DNA of 54,602 bases. Origin: Massilibacteroides sp. Lineage in GTDB: Bacteria; Bacteroidota; Bacteroidia; Bacteroidales; Tannerellaceae. The notes under the pieces are model-generated. The model was not told the DNA's origin, made no database searches, and saw nothing but the letters and a program-made list of their open reading frames with translations. The DNA lies in the NCBI GenBank assembly GCA_028708075.1, contig JAQVZS010000015.1, forward strand, positions 1 to 54,602, given 5' to 3'. Shown in pieces: positions 46,121 through 54,602 of the stretch (its first letter is position 1; each line of letters begins with the position of its first letter). The position numbers and the translations under genes were made by a program.

Positions 46121-47599
46121 ATGAAAACGAAAATAAGATATGCATTATTAGTTTTTTGTACAACCGTTTCCTTCCACTCGTGTGATTTGGACTCGAAGGT
46201 TTATTCTTCTTTCGCAGAGACAAATTTTCCTCAGACAGAAGAAGATGCGCGATCTTTATTAACGGGACTGTACGCTTACTTTAAATGTAATTCGGGTGCG
46301 GTAAACGATAATAGTAACGGGGTTTGGTGCTGGCCTATTTTTACGACAGGTTATGGTGGCTGGCTTGGTCTTTCGGAAATGACCACGGATGAGATCTATA
46401 ATATCGAACATCAAGAGATTTTCTTCAATTGGGGAAGTGCTTTTGATACTTACTCAACTTATACGGTAAGCCGGAATATTACGCGAGCTACGTATATTTT
46501 AGATGTGATCGATCAATCGACAGATATAGCTGAAGACGCAAAAAAGGGATTGATGGCGGAAACAAAATGTTTGAGGGCTTGGTTGATGTTTTGCTTTTAT
46601 GATTTATACGGACCGATTCCGGTGGTTACTGATCCGACTAAACTGGATGAGATAAAGTATGAATCGAGACCTACTAAGGAAGTGTATTTTAATCAAATGG
46701 TGAAAGATTTAACAGAAGCGATCCCTTATTTGTACGATAAAACTAATAATACGGAAAATTGGGGCCGGGTAAATAAGGGGCTTGCTACTCTTTTGATGAT
46801 GAAGCTTTATATGAACGATCATCAATATGAAAAGGCTTTACCTTATGCCGAAAGTTTGACGCAAATGGGTTATTCTTTGGCTGACGATTACAGTGAGGTC
46901 TTTACAGACGAATATAATAATGAAAATATATGGTCTGTCCCAAGTGGACAACAAATGGGCAATGAGTGGTTCTTTTATATGATCCCTCCGACTTGCGCAG
47001 AAGTTTGTGGAATTAAAGTGGCCCCTTATTGGGGCGTAACGATGATGCCGTGGGATTTTTATGACTCTTATGCAAAAGACGATAAACGTTTGGTGGGTAT
47101 CGCTGATCATTATACCGGACCTGATGGGACTTTGTATTCGCGCGAGGGGAACCAAGGTGACCGATTGCCTTATGGTGCAATTATGGTTAAATATCTATTG
47201 CCGAAGGAACAAACAAGTGCCGGTAAAATTCCTTTGGTCGTTTGTCGGTATGCGGATGTCCTTTTGTCTTTGGCAGAGATCGAAAATGAATTAAACGGTC
47301 CGACGGATAAGGCGTTGAGCTATCTGAAACAAATTACGGATCGATCTGGTGTTACCTATACAATCCCTTCGGATATTCAAACAAGCAAAGAAAAGTTCAA
47401 AGACTTTTTGTTGGCAGAGCGAGGGCGCGAACTTTATTTCGAGGGTTGGAGAAGACAGGATATGATCCGTTTTGGCAAGTATATTGAATACGGTCAGAAG
47501 ATGGGATATCCTGCAAAAGACCATATGGTGTTATTCCCGATACCTCCTAAAGTAATTATCGAATCGGGGGGTATAGTCGAAAATAATCCGGGGTATTAA
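46121..47599 (+). CDS. SusD/RagB family glycan-binding lipoprotein
   Basis: A 492-residue lipoprotein with Cys21 in a lipobox-like FHSCDLD. SusD features are YSSFAETNFPQTEEDARSLLTGLYAYF, AETKCLRAWLMFCFYDLYGPIPVV and RYADVLLSLAEIENELNG, and ERGRELYFEGWRRQDMIRFGKY near the C-terminus. It lies 18 bp after susC and is its partner. Confidence 0.95.
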   Translation: MKTKIRYALLVFCTTVSFHSCDLDSKVYSSFAETNFPQTEEDARSLLTGLYAYFKCNSGAVNDNSNGVWCWPIFTTGYGGWLGLSEMTTDEIYNIEHQEIFFNWGSAFDTYSTYTVSRNITRATYILDVIDQSTDIAEDAKKGLMAETKCLRAWLMFCFYDLYGPIPVVTDPTKLDEIKYESRPTKEVYFNQMVKDLTEAIPYLYDKTNNTENWGRVNKGLATLLMMKLYMNDHQYEKALPYAESLTQMGYSLADDYSEVFTDEYNNENIWSVPSGQQMGNEWFFYMIPPTCAEVCGIKVAPYWGVTMMPWDFYDSYAKDDKRLVGIADHYTGPDGTLYSREGNQGDRLPYGAIMVKYLLPKEQTSAGKIPLVVCRYADVLLSLAEIENELNGPTDKALSYLKQITDRSGVTYTIPSDIQTSKEKFKDFLLAERGRELYFEGWRRQDMIRFGKYIEYGQKMGYPAKDHMVLFPIPPKVIIESGGIVENNPGY

Positions 47600-47622
47600 A
47601 TGACCGAATAGTCAATGGATCT

Positions 47623-47680
47623 AAAGAGATATAGGGAATAGATAAACCGAAGTGTTTTTTGTTTTCTATATCTCTTTTTA
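47623..47680 (+). terminator. Hairpin after susD
   Basis: AAAGAGATATAG (47623-47634) pairs with CTATATCTCTTT (47666-47677) across a loop of about 31 nt, followed by T run. It may be a partial terminator setting lower expression of the downstream enzymes. Confidence 0.55.
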
Positions 47681-47710
47681 AATTTGTGTTTAATATAAAA
47701 TCTATCTACG

Positions 47711-49252
47711 ATGATCAATCGAGTTTTTTTGTCTTGTTTCTCTGTTTTTCTTCTTTGTTGTTTTTCTGTCTCTGCCTTTGGCTCGGAATATGGGCACGAA
47801 GAATCTGATATTATTTCTGTAACGAAATTCAAAGTCAAAAATGACGGATCGGTTATTGGTGCGGAATTAAATGATTTGGTAAAGCAAAGTTATGGGAAAA
47901 CACTTTATTTTCAGGCAGGAACGTATAATCTTTCGGAACCAATTGTCTTACCGTTTGATTATACCAAAAATGTGAATATTGTGTTTGATAAAAATGCGCG
48001 GATCAAGACCGATCTGCCATTGGAAGCGTTATTGAAGATCGGTTATTCCGAAATGTCTACGCCCGATGTGACGCATCGGCGTTTTTCCTATATTGAAGGA
48101 GGCATGTTCGATTGTTCTAATGTGGATAACGGAATCATGGTCAACGGACTCAAGCAATTGGTTTCACTGAGAGCGATCAGTCTATTCAAAGGACGTAAAA
48201 TACATATTCGAATACAAGTTACCGATGATTTTAGGGGTACAGGGAGTTGTGACACCAAAATAGATAACATAACGATACAAGGCATTTCTTCGAATGAAGA
48301 AGTCTACGGTATTTATATTGATCATTCCTGTTGCGATACGAAGATTTCCAATACGTTTATTTATGCGACGAAGTATGGGCTCGTTACAAAGTCGGCCGGT
48401 CTTATTCTCAATAATGTACATATTCTTTCAATGAATACGACGGGAGGGTTGGATTTAGGCGCGGAAAATTTCTGTTCAACCGAAGGAATCTGTCTGGAAA
48501 CCGGAGGTTTTTTTATCTTTAATGAAATTTATTTTGATACCGTAGATAAAGCTATCGTATTGGCAGAAGATGTGAATCCGACATTAATCTTGGATAAAAA
48601 TATCTTTTTCTCTTATTTGAAAAATTTCGGAACTTCTTTTATTTATAAAGAGCATGAGAAAACCGCTCCGTTTCAGGTGAAAATGTCGAACTGCATAATT
48701 GAGGTAGCAAAACAAGGATATCAAATATTCGATATAAATCCGGAATTAATAGGGAGGGATGTAGAGGGTAATTTTTCGTTTGTAAACGCAGCGATGCGGA
48801 GCCCTCAGTTATTAAGTCCTTTTGACTTATCTTTGTTGCAACGGGTAAAAGGAACACGTAGTGATGCCGTGCTGGCGTCCGGGCAAGACGTGATAAGGAA
48901 CGAATGGACAGCATTAGGCGCTTTGATTTCTTCTCCTGTTAAAAGTTCGTTAAGAGTAGATTTGTCCGATGATTGCTCTGTTGAGTTAGCTGTTCGATTT
49001 GAAAAAGGCAAAACACCCCGTATAAAGAGTAAAATAATCGGGGATTCGAAATCGCTTTCTTTTCAGATCGGGTATGCGCTTAAAGATGAGTATTGCGTAT
49101 TATTTCTCAAATCCGAACGAGGTGTGATCTATCCCGTGATTAGTGATTTAATCGGTAATGGTGCTTTTCTGTCAACTCCCTCTAAAAACCGGAGTTATGT
49201 TTTGAGGGATTATGAAATAGAAGAAGAACCGGTATCAATTGTAAAAAGATAA
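47711..49252 (+). CDS. Secreted beta-helix-like protein of the polysaccharide locus
   Basis: A 513-residue protein with a signal peptide (FLSCFSVFLLCCFSVSAFGSE). The N-terminus resembles pectate-lyase superfamily proteins: GAELNDLVKQSYGKTLYFQAGTYNLSEPIVLP, followed by repeats typical of a right-handed beta-helix (DNITIQGISSNEEVYGIYID; NVHILSMNTTGGLDLG). I do not recognise a catalytic site or a defined family. It could be a lyase or glycosidase acting on the glycan, or a binding protein. Position after susD suggests a role in the same locus. Confidence 0.7.
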   Translation: MINRVFLSCFSVFLLCCFSVSAFGSEYGHEESDIISVTKFKVKNDGSVIGAELNDLVKQSYGKTLYFQAGTYNLSEPIVLPFDYTKNVNIVFDKNARIKTDLPLEALLKIGYSEMSTPDVTHRRFSYIEGGMFDCSNVDNGIMVNGLKQLVSLRAISLFKGRKIHIRIQVTDDFRGTGSCDTKIDNITIQGISSNEEVYGIYIDHSCCDTKISNTFIYATKYGLVTKSAGLILNNVHILSMNTTGGLDLGAENFCSTEGICLETGGFFIFNEIYFDTVDKAIVLAEDVNPTLILDKNIFFSYLKNFGTSFIYKEHEKTAPFQVKMSNCIIEVAKQGYQIFDINPELIGRDVEGNFSFVNAAMRSPQLLSPFDLSLLQRVKGTRSDAVLASGQDVIRNEWTALGALISSPVKSSLRVDLSDDCSVELAVRFEKGKTPRIKSKIIGDSKSLSFQIGYALKDEYCVLFLKSERGVIYPVISDLIGNGAFLSTPSKNRSYVLRDYEIEEEPVSIVKR

Positions 49253-49292
49253 AGAATTAAATTTTGAATCAACCTAATAGATCTCTGTTTTT

Positions 49293-50327
49293 ATGAAATT
49301 TTTGAATCTTGTATTGCTTTCTTTTATCTATTTGTTACTTGTCGGCTGTAGCCAGTCTGCAACGAAACAAGAGAAGAGTTATGTCAATCCGCTGATGACG
49401 GTTGACAGTACGGTTCTGTCGGTGGCGGATCCGTTTGTTTATCAATATGATAATACGTATTATCTGACCGGGACAACGGTTTTGCCGGAAGGTGAAGGCT
49501 TTGCCTATTATACGTCAACAGACTTGATTACCTGGGATTATCACGGTGTCCTGTATCGAAAACCGGAGAATCATATCGGAACATTTGGCTTTTGGGCTCC
49601 GGAAGTGAAGTATTACAATGGGAAATTTTATCTGACTTATAGTTGTTATGTCAAAGAGCGGAATCTGATGCTGACTTGTCTGGCCGTTAGCGAAAGACCT
49701 GACGGACCGTTTACGGATCTTTACACACCTTGGTTCGACTTAGACTATTCAGCGATCGATGCCGATATCTTTGTGGATGAGGATGCTACTCCGTATGTTT
49801 ATTTCAGCAAAAATGGAATGCAAGGTGATACCTTGGCTACCGGCGAATTGTATGTCGCGAAACTGAAAAAAGATCTTTCGGGGTTGGAGGGTGATCCGGT
49901 CTTTGTCTCAGCAGCTTCGCAACCGTGGGAAAAAGTAAACTGGAATAGAAACCGATGCAACGAAGGTGCATTCGTTTTTAAAAAGGGCGGAACCTATTAT
50001 ATGACTTATTCGGCAAACGACACGGGTTATGAGTTTTATGGAATTGGAGTTTCCTATGCAGATAATCCGTTAGGGCCTTGGGAGAAGAGCGTAGATAATC
50101 CGTTGATGACCACAGATCTTTCCCAAAAGATTTCTTCACCAGGGCATAATTCAATCGTTGAGGCGCCTGATGGAAATCTTTATTTGATTTATCATCGACA
50201 TGCCGATGCTTTTTGTCAGAAACCGAATTGGGATCGTGTGGTTTGTATGGATCGGCTCTATTTTGATGAAAACGGGAAAATAAAGATGGTTGGTCCTACC
50301 AATACGCCTCAGGCTGTTGGTTGGTGA
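49293..50327 (+). CDS. Glycoside hydrolase family 43 lipoprotein
   Basis: A 344-residue five-bladed propeller enzyme with a lipobox (LLLVGCSQS, Cys19), so probably outer-membrane anchored or periplasmic. The three GH43 acidic residues are visible: Asp46 in SVADPFVY, Asp155 in AIDADIFVDEDATPYVYF, and Glu223 in CNEGAFVFKKGGTYY. FWAPEVKYYNGKFYLTYS and HNSIVEAPDGNLYLIYHRH also fit. GH43 enzymes act on arabinose, xylose or galactose linkages; specificity is not clear. Confidence 0.92.
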   Translation: MKFLNLVLLSFIYLLLVGCSQSATKQEKSYVNPLMTVDSTVLSVADPFVYQYDNTYYLTGTTVLPEGEGFAYYTSTDLITWDYHGVLYRKPENHIGTFGFWAPEVKYYNGKFYLTYSCYVKERNLMLTCLAVSERPDGPFTDLYTPWFDLDYSAIDADIFVDEDATPYVYFSKNGMQGDTLATGELYVAKLKKDLSGLEGDPVFVSAASQPWEKVNWNRNRCNEGAFVFKKGGTYYMTYSANDTGYEFYGIGVSYADNPLGPWEKSVDNPLMTTDLSQKISSPGHNSIVEAPDGNLYLIYHRHADAFCQKPNWDRVVCMDRLYFDENGKIKMVGPTNTPQAVGW

Positions 50328-50349
50328 TTTTTTGAGAATATAGAAAAGA

Positions 50350-52473
50350 ATGAAACAAGAAAGAATGAGAAAAATAATTGGTTTATTCGGGTTGTTGTCC
50401 TGTTCAGTCGCTTTTTCCCAATCACCGGTTGACTGCTCTTTTCCGAAAGAAGATCTTTTTGCTTTGGGATCGTATTATTATCCCGAGCAATGGGATGCTT
50501 CCCAATGGGAAAGAGACTTGAAGAAAATGTCCGAAATGGGGATTCAATTTACCCATTTTGCCGAATTTGCCTGGGGTATGTTGGAGCCGGAAGAAGGCGT
50601 TTACCATTTTGACTGGTTAGATCGTGCCGTATCTTTGGCAGACAAGTATGGGTTGAAAGTGATTCTATGTACACCGAGTCCGACCCCTCCGGTCTGGTTG
50701 TCAAAAAAATATCCGGATGTTCTGATTCAACGTGACAACGGAATAAAGATCCAGCATGGTCGCCGTCAACATGCCTCTTGGAGCAGTGACCGTTATAGGC
50801 AATATGTCGAAACCATCGTTTCCAAATTAGGAGAACGTTACGGGAATCATCCTGCGGTCATCGGCTGGCAGATCGATAATGAGCCCGGACATTATGGTTT
50901 AGTTGATTATAGTCCTAACGCGCAAATGAAGTTCCGGATTTGGTTAAAAAAGAAGTACGGAACGATTGAAAAGCTAAATGAAACTTGGGGAACTTCTTTT
51001 TGGAGCGAAACTTATCAAACCTTTGATCAAATATGTCTTCCCAATGCGCAGGAGTTGCCCGAGAAACCCAATCCACATGCTATGCTCGATTTGAATCGAT
51101 TTATGGCAGATGAATTGGCGAGCTTTGTCAATATGCAGGCCGACGTGTTACGCCGTCACATTGATAAGACGCAGTGGGTTACGACCAATTTAATCCCGAT
51201 TTTTAATCCTGTAGATCCCGTTCGGATCGACCAGCTCGATTTTTTGACCTATACGCGTTATTTGGTGACGGGTCATAAGTCGGGTATCGGAGATCAGGGA
51301 TTTCGTTTGGGAATACCCGAGGATATTGGCTTTTCGAACGATCAATTCCGCAATTTTGTAGGGAAGGCTTACGGGGTGATGGAATTGCAACCGGGACAAG
51401 TAAACTGGGGTGTTTATAACCCCCAACCCATGCCCGGAGCTGTACGTATGTGGGTGTATCATGTCTTTGCCGGTGGAGGTAAATTTGTTTGCAATTATCG
51501 TTTTCGCCAGCCTCTGAAGGGAAGTGAGCAATATCATTACGGCATGGTGATGACCGATGGTGTGACGATATCCCCCGGAGGTGAAGAATATGTCCAGATC
51601 GCACAGGAGATGAAGAAATTACGATTGGCTTACGATCTGACGGACCGTATCCCCCAATCTTTGTCCTCACGTCGTGTCGGAATGTTGTTTGATATGAATA
51701 GTTATTGGGAAACGGAATTTCAAAAACAAACAGACCAATGGAGCATGATGTCGCATATTCATAAATATTATAATTTATTGAAAAGCTTTGTTGCGCCTGT
51801 AGATGTAATTTCGGAAAAAGACGATTTCTCCGCTTATCCTTTTCTGATCGCTCCGGCATACCAATTGTTGGACAGCGGTTTGGTGGAACGTTGGACTCAT
51901 TATGTAAAACAGGGTGGACATTTGATCTTAACGTGTCGTACAGCTCAGAAAGACCGGGATGCAAAACTTTGGGAAGCACCTTTGGCTGCACCGATTCATG
52001 CGTTGATCGGAATAGATAATTTGTTTTATGATCATATGCCTTGGAATTTATTCGGAAACGTTGTTTTTAACGGCCAAAAATATGCCTGGAACAATTGGGC
52101 GGATGTGCTAACACCAAAAAACGATACCGAAGTATGGGCAACCTATGCCGACCAGTTTTACCAAGGCGCAGCGTCTGTTATCCATCGTAAATCCGGTAAG
52201 GGTTCGGTTACGTATATCGGTACGGATACCGACGACGGGAAATTAGAAGCGGCGGTTATGCGTCGTGTTTATGCTGAGGCAGAGGTGTCGATCGAAAATT
52301 TACCGTATGGCGTTGTGAAGGAATGGCGTGACGGGTTCTATATTGCGTTAAATTACACCTCGGATATCCAACAGATTGCTATCCCCGAAACAGCAGAAGT
52401 GCTAATTGGAAGCGCCCAACTTAAACCGGCAGGTGTTGTCGTCTGGAAAGAAAAGGAATCAAAGAGAAAATAA
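50350..52473 (+). CDS. Glycoside hydrolase family 42 beta-galactosidase
   Basis: A 707-residue protein, signal peptide IIGLFGLLSCSVAFSQ. The GH42 TIM barrel has GSYYYPEQWDASQWERDLKKM, FAWGMLEPEEGVYHFDWLD, the acid/base Glu178 in WQIDNEPG, and the likely nucleophile Glu345 in VMELQPGQVNWG. The middle trimerisation-like domain has PFLIAPAYQLLD and a GxGSVTYIG region follows. Most GH42 enzymes release galactose, some alpha-L-arabinopyranose. ATG at 50365 is an alternative start. Signal peptide implies a periplasmic or secreted enzyme. Confidence 0.93.
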   Translation: MKQERMRKIIGLFGLLSCSVAFSQSPVDCSFPKEDLFALGSYYYPEQWDASQWERDLKKMSEMGIQFTHFAEFAWGMLEPEEGVYHFDWLDRAVSLADKYGLKVILCTPSPTPPVWLSKKYPDVLIQRDNGIKIQHGRRQHASWSSDRYRQYVETIVSKLGERYGNHPAVIGWQIDNEPGHYGLVDYSPNAQMKFRIWLKKKYGTIEKLNETWGTSFWSETYQTFDQICLPNAQELPEKPNPHAMLDLNRFMADELASFVNMQADVLRRHIDKTQWVTTNLIPIFNPVDPVRIDQLDFLTYTRYLVTGHKSGIGDQGFRLGIPEDIGFSNDQFRNFVGKAYGVMELQPGQVNWGVYNPQPMPGAVRMWVYHVFAGGGKFVCNYRFRQPLKGSEQYHYGMVMTDGVTISPGGEEYVQIAQEMKKLRLAYDLTDRIPQSLSSRRVGMLFDMNSYWETEFQKQTDQWSMMSHIHKYYNLLKSFVAPVDVISEKDDFSAYPFLIAPAYQLLDSGLVERWTHYVKQGGHLILTCRTAQKDRDAKLWEAPLAAPIHALIGIDNLFYDHMPWNLFGNVVFNGQKYAWNNWADVLTPKNDTEVWATYADQFYQGAASVIHRKSGKGSVTYIGTDTDDGKLEAAVMRRVYAEAEVSIENLPYGVVKEWRDGFYIALNYTSDIQQIAIPETAEVLIGSAQLKPAGVVVWKEKESKRK

Positions 52474-52489
52474 CGCTTTCGACTAAGGT

Positions 52490-52552
52490 TCATCAAGTGA
52501 TTGTGCTTTTCCGGATCTTATTCTGGTTTTGTCAGGCGCAATCACTTGATGA
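52490..52552. terminator. Bidirectional terminator between GH42 and DUF4091 genes
   Basis: TCATCAAGTGATTG (52490-52503) pairs exactly with CAATCACTTGATGA (52539-52552), with GC/GC pairing further in. It lies between convergent genes. Confidence 0.75.
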
Positions 52553-52560
52553 TTTATTCT

Positions 52561-54251
52561 TTATTTAGATCGGCTTAACTCATTTAGGAGTTGTTTACCG
52601 TGCTGAATCAATTGTTCGCAGGGTGTGTCCGGTTTCTCAAAAGAATTGAAAAGAGTTAGCTCAGCATCCAGCTTCTGTAACTTTTCAGTGTCGGAGGCGG
52701 CCGTAAATTTTTCTCGGAGGATTCGGATCTTTTCTGCATCCTGAATCCCTTCCACCAATCGTTCGAATCGAATCGAACTACGGCCTTGGGGATAGATCAG
52801 ATAGGTATCTCCCGCCGGCCAGGTACGAAAACGTGAATCGATCAATGGATTTTCCACCCAGGAATTATAGGACCAATGCAGAAAACCGTCTAATCCGGCG
52901 GCTATGGTGTACCAGCCAATAAAGGCGGCATCGGCCGGATCGGAAAAGGTGAAAAGTCCAGGGAATTCATGCGAACAACAGACATAATATGTGCTGACTA
53001 GTCCATTTTTCTTTCTGAAACTCAGATCGGCCTCTTCAAACCCACTTCCGTAAGAAATACAAATATCTTTCAACATAGGATATTCCTTATAACTTTTATG
53101 GTTGTCGGCTAATGCGATGCCTAACTCTGGGGCAACTCGCTTTAATAAGGCTACTGTTTCTTTCATGTCTTTTGGAGAACGTTCATCCATAGCAATATTG
53201 GTTATTTCCAGCCATCCTTTTTCTTTTAAATGTGCCCGGAACGATTTAAGAAACGGTGTCCATAGACTCTTGAACTCTTTGGAACCCGGTTCTGCACTTA
53301 CATGAATGATTTCACCGGTTTTCTCGTCTTTATAATGAATCTCATTATTCCAGGGTATCATCGAATAACAATTGATTGCTTTGTCCACACCTAATTCCAT
53401 CATGAAATAAACCCACTTGTCGAAAATCGTATAATCATAATCCCAATTTCCATTGGCTCTTTTCGTCCAAAAAATCATATCTTCATAAGGATCATAACAT
53501 TGGTTATTCCATGGATCCTTATTTAATGTAGCAGTAATTACTTTTTGACCAGCTTCGGCCAGCATACGCATCGGATCTTCCAGTAAATTCCAATGTTCTT
53601 CCGACCAGTGAGCAACCTGATTAATCCGGGCTACAGCTGATGGATGTTGCCATAAGTCCAGGTGAAAAGCCCATTCTTTGGCCGGAGGAAGTGTTTGAGG
53701 TAAAACTTCTATCGTTAATTTTATCTTTTTCTTCTTTTCTTCTTGAGCATAGACCGTCATGACTCCTGTATAAAGTCCGGGAGTTGCTGTGGAAGGGATG
53801 TTAAATGTGAACTACACGGGTTGTGTTGTGCAGGCTTTCATCTCTAAACACTCTGTATTGTCTAGTACGTCAGCGACTAAAGAGACTGCTAAGTTTTCCG
53901 GTTTGCGATAACCACAACCTGCTGCAAATTCGTCTGTTAATACGTAACGGACAAATCGTGTGCGCAGGATGCATCCATAATGCTGCCATGGGCAGATTGG
54001 AAAGATGAAAAATCAAACTCGATTTGCGACACCTCCTTATCCGCCCATAAAACGAATTGTGCCGATAAACGTTCTCCTCGCCAACCGACTCCAGCCCATT
54101 CGGTCTCTTCTGAGTTTGGCGGAGTAGCTCTTTTAGCATATCGTTTGTCAATAGAGCCGACAGCGCAATGAAAGCCATCCACGCCGCTCCAGTCTAAATA
54201 GTCGTCCCTTATAAAGTATTTATCTGCTGATATACAATCAAATAAGTTCAT
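52561..54251 (-). pseudogene. DUF4091 glycoside hydrolase, broken by frameshift and stop
   Basis: The 399-codon intact part (53760 to 52561) is the C-terminal DUF4091 domain, with AFHLDLWQHPSAVARI, AMDERSPKDMKETV, SHEFPGLFTFSDPADAAFIGWY, FLHWSYNSWVENP and the ending EGIQDAEKIRILRE. Upstream the same frame continues as TRFVRYVLTDEFAAGCGYRK and KACTTQPV-stop-FTFNIPS, with TAG at 53814-53812 where Trp is expected. Further upstream, the N-terminus (SGVDGFHCAVGSIDKRYAKR, WAGVGWRGERLSAQFVLWAD, SFQSAHGSIMDASC) is in another frame. The shift is near 53960-53975. The 5' end abuts an IS element, so a signal peptide may be lost. The gene is almost certainly non-functional unless the C-terminal part is made alone. 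Confidence 0.85.
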
Positions 54252-54602
54252 TTTTGTTTTGCAGAAACCCCAAGATTTCTTATCTTTATGGTGTAATCCT
54301 TGCAGATATTGTCATGTTAAATCAGAAAGAAAATAACAATCAGTATAGCTTTTTCTCATCATTGAGTGATCAGCTTGATTCTCGTCATCCACTTTATCGT
54401 TTAGCCGACAAAATAGAATGGAGTAGGTTTCAGCAGGCATTTTGTGACCTTTACAGTGCAGATAACGGTCGTCCGGCTAAACCTATCCGTCTGATGTGCG
54501 GCTTGCTTATTCTCAAACATTTACGTAATTTGTCAGATGAGTCTGTAGTTGAACAATGGAGTGAAAATGCTTACTATCAATACTTCTGCGGTTGCCAACA
54601 TT
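54252..54602 (+). mobile_element. IS5-type insertion sequence, left part
   Basis: The element is inferred from a transposase gene that runs off the window. Its left boundary is placed at the junction with the DUF4091 gene, near TTTTGCAGAAACCCCAAG, which may be the terminal inverted repeat. The right end is not seen, so target duplication and repeat cannot be checked. Confidence 0.6.
54314..54602 (+). CDS. IS5-family transposase, N-terminal part
   Basis: The frame is open from the ATG at 54314 to the window end (96 codons). It reads MLNQKENNNQYSFFSSL, then a DUF772-like transposase N-terminal domain: RHPLYRLADKIEWSRF, GRPAKPIRLMCGLLILKHL, LSDESVVEQWSENAYYQYFCG. This pattern is typical of IS5/IS1182 transposases. 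The catalytic DDE region is outside the window. Confidence 0.85.
   Translation, partial: MLNQKENNNQYSFFSSLSDQLDSRHPLYRLADKIEWSRFQQAFCDLYSADNGRPAKPIRLMCGLLILKHLRNLSDESVVEQWSENAYYQYFCGCQH

Noticed and set aside
51203..51991. 262-codon minus-strand ORF inside the GH42 gene
   Set aside because: Fully antisense to a clear GH42 reading frame, with no family motif; a by-product of codon use.
1..54602. CRISPR array, prophage or defence island
   Set aside because: No regularly spaced direct repeats, cas genes, phage structural genes or known defence genes were seen by eye.

Overview
The window looks like a chromosomal segment of a gut-type Bacteroidota, order Bacteroidales. The evidence is two SusC/SusD pairs, an ECF sigma/FecR switch in front of a polysaccharide locus, a PorQ-type secretion protein, promoters of the TTTG-N(about 20)-TAnnTTTG type, few Shine-Dalgarno sequences, and an ExbB-x-ExbD-ExbD operon. 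I cannot name the species; a Parabacteroides/Tannerella-like relative is my guess.

Layout. 1-290: end of an rRNA operon (5S 3' part and terminator), followed by what looks like a scrap of a group II intron. 292-5192: housekeeping genes (Lrp regulator, acetyltransferase, pfkA, ispH, cmk, porQ). 5529-10613: energy-transduction genes (tonB, then exbB, a small membrane protein and two exbD genes) around a polyprenyl synthase, a TatD nuclease and a tRNA-Ser. 10702-19618: MFS transporter, a frameshifted mnmD-like methyltransferase, trxA, dnaE, a small barrel protein and a zinc-ribbon/SPFH pair that may be a membrane-stress module. 19801-19871: a perfect 30-bp inverted repeat.

19940-29201 is a thiamine acquisition region. 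A TPP riboswitch leads an outer-membrane TonB-dependent receptor. A second TPP riboswitch, with the same promoter-to-aptamer spacing, leads pnuT and thiamine pyrophosphokinase. A SusC/SusD pair with its own terminators lies between the two units. Together the riboswitch units would carry thiamine across the outer membrane (receptor, powered by TonB-ExbBD), across the inner membrane (PnuT), and trap it by phosphorylation. What the SusC/D pair imports is unknown.

29231-40869: flavodoxin, altronate dehydratase, an orphan ATP-grasp-like protein, a DUF349 protein, the rplM-rpsI-rpsB-tsf ribosomal cluster with a structured leader, and a large protein joining an HExxH peptidase-like domain, a propeller-like region and a barrel-like C-terminus.

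40928-54251 is a polysaccharide utilization locus: ECF sigma, FecR anti-sigma, SusC with an STN signalling domain, SusD, a beta-helix-like protein, GH43, GH42 and a decayed DUF4091 glycoside hydrolase. The last gene has a frameshift and an in-frame stop and abuts an IS5-type insertion sequence that runs off the end of the window. The GH42/GH43 content suggests a galactose- and/or arabinose-containing glycan, but this is inference.
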